DNA from: Clostridiales bacterium
Lineage (GTDB): Bacteria; Bacillota; Clostridia; Oscillospirales; Oscillospiraceae
Direction: 5' to 3'
DNA: 9,922 bases
NCBI GenBank assembly: GCA_004558025.1
Contig: SFEG01000037.1
Location: forward strand, 1 to 9,922
In this document: piece after piece, positions 5,343 to 9,922 of the stretch
Layout of the letters: each line of letters begins with the position of its first letter
Position numbering within the stretch: position 1 is the first letter of the stretch
Translations under genes and position numbers: made by a program
The notes under the pieces: generated by a model
Told to the model about the DNA's origin: nothing
Databases searched by the model: none
Seen by the model: the letters and a program-made list of their open reading frames with translations, nothing else

Positions 5343-7436
5343 ATGCCGTATTCCTCATACGACCATGACAAATTAGAAGCCGCCGAAACCATGCGGATAG
5401 AACGCCGGATATATTTTGAAGCAAAGGACAGGGAGATTGCCCCTTATGCTTCCTTGCCGATTGCGCAGCTACTTTCCATGCGCAGCGAAAGCGCGGCGGC
5501 AGAACAGGCGATTTTTGACGACCTTAAAGAACGCGCCGCCGCATGGGAAGAACAGGCGGGAAGAACGCTTTTGCTGGATAAAACACTTGAATATGTGAGA
5601 ACGCCGCACGTCCAGCACACCGCTAACGAGTGGCAGACCACCGAGCATAACCGCCATATTCGCAGCAACCGGGTATATCAGATGAATTACTACATTTACG
5701 AGAATACCCGCTACGACAAAGAAGCGCAGAAATCTATCCCGTATTCATGGACGCTTACATGGAGCGTGCGCACCAACAGCCCAAGCAGAACCCAAGCGAA
5801 GATTGCCGGACAAGATAGAAAGGTTTTCACCGACAAGGCAGCTATGGAAAAGTATCTGAATGGGCGTATCAAAGCGTATGACCGCTTGTTTACGGAAATC
5901 TCCCCGCCTATCCCGCAGGAGTACGCCGACTATTTCAAAGTAAACGGTATGCTCATGCCGGACTACACCATAGAGGGCGAAGAACCCCCGCAGCAGCAAC
6001 AGGCGGCAGCTATCCCCGAAAATACCGGGCAGGAAAAGGAGCGTGAACACATGAGCGAACAGTTTTCTATTATGATAGGCAACCGCAGCCGCTTTGACGC
6101 GGGCGACCCCGGCGGCTATTGGTTGGATATGCCCGCCACAAAGGAGCAGTTGCACGAAGCTATGCGGAACGTCGGCATTACCGCCGACAACCCGCAGGAT
6201 TTTTCCATTCGCGGCTATTCCGACGACCCGGAGAAACATATTGCCTTGCCTTATGAAATGGTATGCGCCGCCGACGTGGACGAACTCAATTTTCTTGCGG
6301 CGCGGCTCGAACAGCTTGACCCCGCCGAGGTTGGCAAGCTGAACGCAGCTTTGCAGCAGAAAAACGGGCTTGCAAATATTGGACAGGTAATTGACTTCAC
6401 CTACAACGTGGATTTTTACGTCCATATCCCCGAAGTACATAACTACCACGATTTGGGCGACTATTACTTAAATCAATCCGGCATGGTACAAATGCCCGAA
6501 GAATGGAAAGGCGGCATTGACCTTTCTACTTTTGGCAGGAACGCTGCCGCGCAGGAAAAAGGCGCGTTTACCGAGTACGGCTATATCGTGGAAAGCGGCG
6601 ACGAGTGGGAACGGCAGTTTGAGGGGCGCGAAGTGCCGGAAGAATACCGCATTATGAGTTACCCGCAGCCGGAGCGCGGCGAACAGGACAAAGCCTATAT
6701 GGACGCAGCCGAAACGCAGCAAGCAGACGCACAGGCCGCAGAGCCGCAGCAGCCCCGCCCCGTCGTCCCCATTATCCTTACTTCCGAAAAGCCCGCCGAA
6801 AAGGTAAAGGAGATCACCGCGCGTTTGGAACAGGGCGTACAGGCGATTTTTGACAGCGACCGCTACAAAGAGTTTCTAACCGCTATGTCAAAGTTCCATG
6901 ATTATAGTTTGAATAACACTATCCTAATTGCTATGCAGGGCGGCAATTTGGTAATGGGCTTCCGTCAATGGGAAAAGGAGTTTGACCGCCATGTAAAGAA
7001 AGGCGAGAAAGGCATTAAAATCTTTGCCCCCGCGCCCTACAAGGTGAAAAAGCTGGTTGATAAAATCGACCCCGAAACGAGAAAGCCCATGCTTGACCGC
7101 GAGGGAAAAGTGGTAAAGGAAGAAAAGGAAATCACCGTCCCCGCCTTTAAGGTTATAACCGTCTTTGATATTTCGCAGACCGAGGGCAAGGAGTTTCCCG
7201 ACCTTTCCGTTAAACCGCTGCTTGCCGATGTGGAGCAGTACGAGGATTTTTTCGCCGCCCTTGAAAAAGCGTCCCCCGTCCCGATTGCATTTGAGCAGAT
7301 CACAAACGGCGCAAATGGGTATTTCAGTTTGACCGACAAGCGTATTGCAATCAAAGAGGGCGTGAGTGAATTACAGGCGGTAAAGACCGCCATTCACGAA
7401 ATCGCCCATGCGACCGGAGCAGCAAAACCGCGTTGA
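5343..7436 (+). CDS. Polyvalent anti-restriction protein: N-terminal unknown + ArdA-like + ArdC-like, ends early at a frame break
   Basis: 697 aa. Residues 1-236 are a soluble domain I do not recognise, with a conserved-looking end (VRTN...IAGQDRKVF...LFTEISPPIPQEY). Residues 237 to about 440 look like ArdA: acidic by hand count (about 36 Asp/Glu against 15 Lys/Arg), with DELNFLAARLEQLD and a GRNAAAQEKGAFTEYGYI segment. ArdA proteins mimic DNA and block type I restriction enzymes. Residues about 475-690 are ArdC-like: an N-terminal ssDNA-binding domain (KVKEITARLEQGVQ, FHDYSLNNTILIAMQG, GFRQWEKEFDRHVKKGEKG) and a metallopeptidase ending in HEIAH (His685, Glu686, His689). The frame then closes at TGA 7434, while the rest of the family sequence continues in the next frame. 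A better ribosome binding site precedes the internal Met237 than the first ATG. The ArdA assignment is by pattern and less sure than ArdC. Confidence 0.8.
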   Translation: MPYSSYDHDKLEAAETMRIERRIYFEAKDREIAPYASLPIAQLLSMRSESAAAEQAIFDDLKERAAAWEEQAGRTLLLDKTLEYVRTPHVQHTANEWQTTEHNRHIRSNRVYQMNYYIYENTRYDKEAQKSIPYSWTLTWSVRTNSPSRTQAKIAGQDRKVFTDKAAMEKYLNGRIKAYDRLFTEISPPIPQEYADYFKVNGMLMPDYTIEGEEPPQQQQAAAIPENTGQEKEREHMSEQFSIMIGNRSRFDAGDPGGYWLDMPATKEQLHEAMRNVGITADNPQDFSIRGYSDDPEKHIALPYEMVCAADVDELNFLAARLEQLDPAEVGKLNAALQQKNGLANIGQVIDFTYNVDFYVHIPEVHNYHDLGDYYLNQSGMVQMPEEWKGGIDLSTFGRNAAAQEKGAFTEYGYIVESGDEWERQFEGREVPEEYRIMSYPQPERGEQDKAYMDAAETQQADAQAAEPQQPRPVVPIILTSEKPAEKVKEITARLEQGVQAIFDSDRYKEFLTAMSKFHDYSLNNTILIAMQGGNLVMGFRQWEKEFDRHVKKGEKGIKIFAPAPYKVKKLVDKIDPETRKPMLDREGKVVKEEKEITVPAFKVITVFDISQTEGKEFPDLSVKPLLADVEQYEDFFAALEKASPVPIAFEQITNGANGYFSLTDKRIAIKEGVSELQAVKTAIHEIAHATGAAKPR
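6034..6053 (+). promoter_or_regulatory. Internal ribosome binding site and in-frame ATG (start of an ArdA-containing product)
   Basis: AAAAGGAG (6034-6041), then 9 nt, then ATG at 6051, in the same frame as the long gene. The following residues (MSEQFSIMIGNRSRF) look like a natural N-terminus, and the preceding 25 residues are a low-complexity Glu/Gln/Ala/Pro linker. This would make a 461-aa product with ArdA-like and ArdC-like parts only. Confidence 0.6.
7395..7436 (+). pseudogene. Frame break inside the ArdC metallopeptidase domain
   Basis: HEIAH is encoded at 7395-7409 in one frame, which stops at 7434-7436. From about 7411 the frame one base later reads PEQQNRVDRHT and then EVEAESVAYTV, the expected continuation of the same domain. 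By recall of family members, several residues normally lie between HEIAHA and the PEQQ-like stretch, so a short out-of-frame deletion is the simplest cause. The break parts the two zinc histidines from the likely third ligand, a Glu in EVEAES. A sequencing error is the main alternative. Confidence 0.75.
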
Positions 7437-8661
7437 CCGCCATACCTGCGAGGTAGAAGCGGAAAGCGTCGCTTATACGGTTTGCCAGCATTTCGGCCTT
7501 GATACTTCCGATTACTCTTTCGGCTATGTGGCTGGTTGGAGCAGCGGCAAGGAAATGACCGAGTTAAAAGCGTCCCTTGAAACAATACAGACCACCGCAA
7601 AGGAACTCATTACCGAGATTGAGGGGCATTTTACCGAGTTGCAGCAGCAGCGGCAAGCCGAGCAGGAGCAGGGCGATACCTTTTCCATTTATCAGTTAAA
7701 GCGCGGGGACGAAACAAGGGACTTGCGCTTTGAGCCTTATGACCGTCTGCAAGCGGCTGGACTTACCATTGACCGGGTAAATTATGAACTCGTCTATACT
7801 GCACCGCTTACAAAGGATATGACGCTGGGCGACATTTGGGAAAGGTTTAATATCGACCACCCCGCCGACTTTAAGGGGCATAGCCTTTCCGTTTCCGACA
7901 TTGTTGTGCTTCATCAGAACGACGAGGACACCGCCCACTATGTAGACAGTATCGGTTTTCAGCAAGTGCCGGAGTTTTTGCAGGAGCAGCAGACCCCCGT
8001 ATTTGACAAGCTGCCGCCCGAACAGCAGCAAGCCTTGTCCGACACCGTACAAGACACTTTGCAAATGCTGGTTGACGCAGACAAGCGGATTTATGGCGAC
8101 GTTACGGGCAAGACCCTTGAAGCAATCGCGGCGCAAGGATATTCCTACAAGGACGGGCAGCTTGAAAAGCAGCAGCCGGAAGCGACCCCCGACAGCCTTT
8201 TGACGGGTGAAACCGTTAGAACGCCGAGGGGCAATTTTCATATTACCGATATGAGCCGTGAACAGATCGAAGCGGCGGGATTTGGTTTTCACCATGCGTC
8301 GGAGGACGGGAAGTATCTCATTATGGGGAATGGCACACAGGCTTATGCCATAGCCGCCGAGCAGCCGCAGCGGGATAATCCCTTAAAGCACGTCGAGGAC
8401 ACCATAGAGCAGAACGACAACAATTTTGACGGGCTTATCAACAATACGCCGCAAACGCCCACCGTTGCAGATTTTGAGCAGCGGGCAAAGGCGGGGGAAG
8501 CGATTTCCGTTACCGACCTTGCAAAAGCGGTAAAAGCCGAGAAACGGGAACAGCCGCAGAAAAAACCGTCCATTTTGAAGAAGCTGGACGAATACAAGAA
8601 ACAGGCGGCGCAGCAGCCGAAAGATAAACAGAAAGAGCATAAAAAGGATTTGGAGGTTTGA
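7408..8661 (+). CDS. Downstream fragment of the polyvalent gene: ArdC end, YodL domain, DUF4316
   Basis: 417 aa from an ATG that overlaps the HEIAH codons of the upstream frame; no ribosome binding site precedes it, so it looks like the 3' part of one broken gene rather than a gene of its own. Residues about 4-75 complete the ArdC-type peptidase (EVEAESVAYTVCQHFGLD and FGYVAGWSSG, with Glu15, Glu17 or Glu19 as possible metal ligand). Residues about 91-192 are a YodL domain (DTFSIYQLKRG, FEPYDRLQAAGL, NIDHPADFKGHSLSVSDIV). Residues about 265-417 match DUF4316 (MSREQIEAAGFGFHH, NPLKHVEDTIEQN, a basic Lys/Gln-rich tail). Family knowledge: these domains are typically joined in one large protein of Tn1549-like elements. 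Expression would need frameshifting or reinitiation after TGA 7434. A ribosome binding site for the next gene lies in its 3' end. Confidence 0.8.
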   Translation: MRPEQQNRVDRHTCEVEAESVAYTVCQHFGLDTSDYSFGYVAGWSSGKEMTELKASLETIQTTAKELITEIEGHFTELQQQRQAEQEQGDTFSIYQLKRGDETRDLRFEPYDRLQAAGLTIDRVNYELVYTAPLTKDMTLGDIWERFNIDHPADFKGHSLSVSDIVVLHQNDEDTAHYVDSIGFQQVPEFLQEQQTPVFDKLPPEQQQALSDTVQDTLQMLVDADKRIYGDVTGKTLEAIAAQGYSYKDGQLEKQQPEATPDSLLTGETVRTPRGNFHITDMSREQIEAAGFGFHHASEDGKYLIMGNGTQAYAIAAEQPQRDNPLKHVEDTIEQNDNNFDGLINNTPQTPTVADFEQRAKAGEAISVTDLAKAVKAEKREQPQKKPSILKKLDEYKKQAAQQPKDKQKEHKKDLEV

Positions 8662-8665
8662 TAGC

Positions 8666-8875
8666 ATGAATACCCGCTTTACCATTGAGGAAGAAAACAT
8701 TGTTGCGATCTACGCCGAGGACAGCCGGGAAACGACGATTAGCAATATCCTTGCTGCCATGCCCTACATGGACTTTGGATTGCGCCAGCTTGCCGCCGCA
8801 GCGGTGAACAAGCTGCAAGCCATGACGGACAGCGAGTTTTCCGAAAGGGAGTTTATCTTGACCGACGAGGAATAG
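8666..8875 (+). CDS. TTRAP-type transposon-transfer assisting family protein
   Basis: 69 aa. GGAGG (8652-8656) with 9 nt spacing supports the ATG at 8666, five bases after the stop of the preceding frame. The pattern, an opening TRFTIEEENIVAIYAEDSRE, then a helix with LAAAAVNKLQAMTDSEF, then a short acidic end, matches by recall the putative transposon-transfer assisting family (TTRAP) of clostridial conjugative elements. No catalytic residues, cysteines or membrane segment are present; a small cytoplasmic helical protein is expected. Its function in transfer is assumed from the family name and position, not shown. It is the last gene of the plus-strand run and is followed at once by a strong terminator. 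Confidence 0.82.
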   Translation: MNTRFTIEEENIVAIYAEDSRETTISNILAAMPYMDFGLRQLAAAAVNKLQAMTDSEFSEREFILTDEE

Positions 8876-8880
8876 CCCAT

Positions 8881-8934
8881 AGAGAACAGGGGCGCGGTTG
8901 CCGATTTCCGGCACCGCGCCCCTGTTCTTTTTTT
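8881..8934 (+). terminator. Strong intrinsic terminator ending the plus-strand operon
   Basis: GAACAGGGGCGCGGT (8884-8898) pairs perfectly with ACCGCGCCCCTGTTC (8913-8927). After one bulged T, a further GCC/GGC pairing closes a 7-nt loop. Flanking A:T pairs extend the base and seven T residues follow (8928-8934). It starts 6 bp after the TTRAP stop. On the minus strand no T-run follows, so it works for plus-strand transcripts only. Confidence 0.93.
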
Positions 8935-9076
8935 GTCCTTGCGTGGACAATTAGAAAGCCGTTTTTGCGGGTTTGAATATACTTTATCGTCTATGTCGTT
9001 TTCATGCGCTGGAAGCCGCAGAAACACAGGCGTTTTCAGCCCTTAACATTCCACTTGCCACCCCATGTTTTGCGCC
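8935..9076. other. Intergenic gap between convergent genes, no gene supported
   Basis: About 140 bp, lower in G+C than its surroundings. No reading frame with a start and ribosome binding site is seen on either strand. Only short imperfect pairings are visible, for example GTCC/GGAC at 8935-8948 and GCTGGAA/TTTCAGC around 9008-9041. No convincing terminator for the minus-strand relaxase was found here. Confidence 0.5.
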
Positions 9077-9922
9077 TTATCGCTCCTGCTCCCGCGCCCT
9101 GCTTTGGGACGGGTAAAGAATACTATCGACGTTCTTTTTGACAACGCCGTATTCCTGCATTTGCTTCTTGGCTTGCCGATAATCTTCATACAATTTGGTT
9201 TTCCTGTCGTTTAAGCTTCTATACTCCTTGCGCAGCGCGGCGAGATCGGGCAGCTTCTTTATCTGCATTTCCTTTAATGCCCTTGCCGCAGCTTCAAACA
9301 GGATAATTTCGCTTTCATGCCCCCGCAGATACTTTTCCTTGTCCGGCGATTTTCGGTATTCATCGTAAATCGGTTTTAACTGTCGGTATGTGGTGGTGTG
9401 CTTGATAAGCAGCGACAAATCAGACATACGCTGTTCCACTTCCTTAACCGCCTTTGCCGCCGCGTCATGAGCGGTCATAATATCGGCTATCTTGCTTTCA
9501 AGTTCGCTATAATACTCAATCTTGTTTTCGGTTAGGAAGTTCATGCTTTTAGCAGCCTGTTTCAGATTATGGATTTTTGCCCACCGTTCATAGCCCGCCG
9601 ACTGTTGGGCTTTGATACTGTTTTCAAGATCGACGACAAGCCGGATTTTCTTATCTTCCCGCAGCGTTTTTGTTTTGGCAACATACACGCCCTTGATACG
9701 CTCCTTTATCGCTTCTTCCGTATAGGCCGCGCCGAGCGTCTTTGTGCGGGTAAACCGTTCCTGTCCGGCAGCGCGAAAGGAAATGTATTTGCCCTGTTTG
9801 ATTTCATACCCCATTTCCTGCAAGCGGCGCAGCAGTTCGTCAAAATCTTTCACTTGGGGAATGAGAGTATCTATCGCCGTTTTCAGCTTTGCTTTGTAGC
9901 TTGTCCCTTGCTTTTCGGCGGT
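9077..9922 (-). CDS. Relaxase/mobilization nuclease, C-terminal part (5' partial)
   Basis: The minus-strand frame is open to the window edge, so 281 residues plus TAA are visible and the N-terminal nuclease domain is outside. The GTG at 9853 is not the start: in-frame codons upstream read SYKAKLKTAIDTLIPQV and run into VKDFDELLRRLQEMGYEIK without a break. The stretch YEIKQGKYISFRAAGQERFT, then TKTLGAAYTEEAIKERI, is typical of the post-nuclease region of Tn1549-like relaxases. The rest is charged and mostly helical (probable coiled coil), ending in a basic tail. Family knowledge: the relaxase nicks oriT, stays bound to the 5' end and pilots the strand into the recipient. It is convergent with all other genes here, so it needs its own promoter to the right of the window. 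Confidence 0.9.
   Translation of the reverse strand, partial: TAEKQGTSYKAKLKTAIDTLIPQVKDFDELLRRLQEMGYEIKQGKYISFRAAGQERFTRTKTLGAAYTEEAIKERIKGVYVAKTKTLREDKKIRLVVDLENSIKAQQSAGYERWAKIHNLKQAAKSMNFLTENKIEYYSELESKIADIMTAHDAAAKAVKEVEQRMSDLSLLIKHTTTYRQLKPIYDEYRKSPDKEKYLRGHESEIILFEAAARALKEMQIKKLPDLAALRKEYRSLNDRKTKLYEDYRQAKKQMQEYGVVKKNVDSILYPSQSRAREQER

Larger units (their letters stand above)
1..9922. mobile_element. Part of a Tn1549-like integrative conjugative element (transfer region)
   Basis: Seen: a run of genes matching, by recall of the families, the conjugation module of Tn1549/CTn-type elements of Clostridia (C40 peptidase, DUF4315, DUF4366, TopB, Cys-rich VLP, ArdC/YodL/DUF4316 protein, TTRAP, relaxase). 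Neither element end, integrase, VirB4/VirD4 nor attachment site lies in the window, so both ends of the element are outside it. Inferred: the element is integrated in a Firmicute gut anaerobe. The relaxase is convergent with the rest of the genes. Confidence 0.88.

Noticed and set aside
5333..5368. 11-codon leader ORF overlapping the start of the polyvalent gene
   Set aside because: Its ATG is only 4 nt from the ribosome binding site, it has no regulatory codon run, and such short frames arise by chance.
7425..7437. Programmed +1 frameshift (release-factor-2-like) at CGT TGA C
   Set aside because: The stop UGA followed by C and the need for a +1 shift fit loosely, but the P-site codon would re-pair poorly, there is no close upstream Shine-Dalgarno stimulator, and residues seem to be missing by comparison with recalled homologues, which points to a deletion.
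8876..8885. CCCATAGAGA shared with the loop of the 5249-5285 hairpin (5263-5272)
   Set aside because: A 10-base match between two places in 10 kb is expected many times by chance.
8881..8934. Two-way terminator serving the convergent relaxase as well
   Set aside because: The minus-strand side of the hairpin is followed by CTATGGGC and has no T-run.
9077..9853. Complete 258-aa minus-strand gene starting at GTG 9853
   Set aside because: The frame continues upstream to the window edge with family-like residues, so this is an internal codon of the relaxase.
1..9922. CRISPR array, tRNA, rRNA or insertion sequence
   Set aside because: No regularly spaced repeats, tRNA-like cloverleaf, rRNA segment or transposase was seen.

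Overview
The window is a stretch of the transfer region of an integrative conjugative element of the Tn1549/Tn916-related kind found in gut Clostridia (Firmicutes). The evidence is the recognisable gene order: NlpC/P60 cell-wall peptidase, DUF4315, DUF4366, TopB topoisomerase III, cysteine-rich VLP protein, ArdC/YodL/DUF4316 polyvalent protein, TTRAP-type small protein, and a relaxase. Fairly high G+C, strong AAGGAG-type ribosome binding sites and ATGA-type gene overlaps fit a Ruminococcaceae/Oscillospiraceae-like host. The species cannot be fixed from this window.

Layout. Bases 1-1032 hold the 3' part of a membrane-anchored C40 peptidase. A PP-loop (PAPS-reductase-like) gene follows at 1046-1768 and looks like an insertion into the usual backbone. 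Next are DUF4315 (1775-2041), a secreted and membrane-anchored DUF4366 protein (2031-2780), TopB (2777-4852) and a Cys-rich VLP protein (4849-5217), all tightly packed or overlapping and so probably one operon. A hairpin (5249-5285) separates this block from a large polyvalent gene. That gene reads as two overlapping frames, 5343-7436 and 7408-8661. A 69-aa TTRAP-like protein (8666-8875) and a strong intrinsic terminator (8881-8934) end the plus-strand run. The C-terminal 281 residues of a relaxase come in from the right edge on the minus strand (9922-9077). The roughly 140 bp between terminator and relaxase end has no gene I can support.

How it works together. The peptidase would open the donor wall locally. 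The DUF4366 protein may sit at the surface, TopB would handle DNA topology, and the relaxase would nick and carry the transferred strand. The polyvalent protein combines an acidic ArdA-like segment with an ArdC-like ssDNA-binding and metallopeptidase segment, which suggests protection of the entering DNA from host restriction.

The backbone is of a known type. The points most worth checking are: the frame break that separates the ArdC HEIAH zinc site from its likely third ligand; a well-placed internal start that would give a separate ArdA-containing product; and the PP-loop cargo gene, which has lower G+C than TopB and sits inside the transfer operon.
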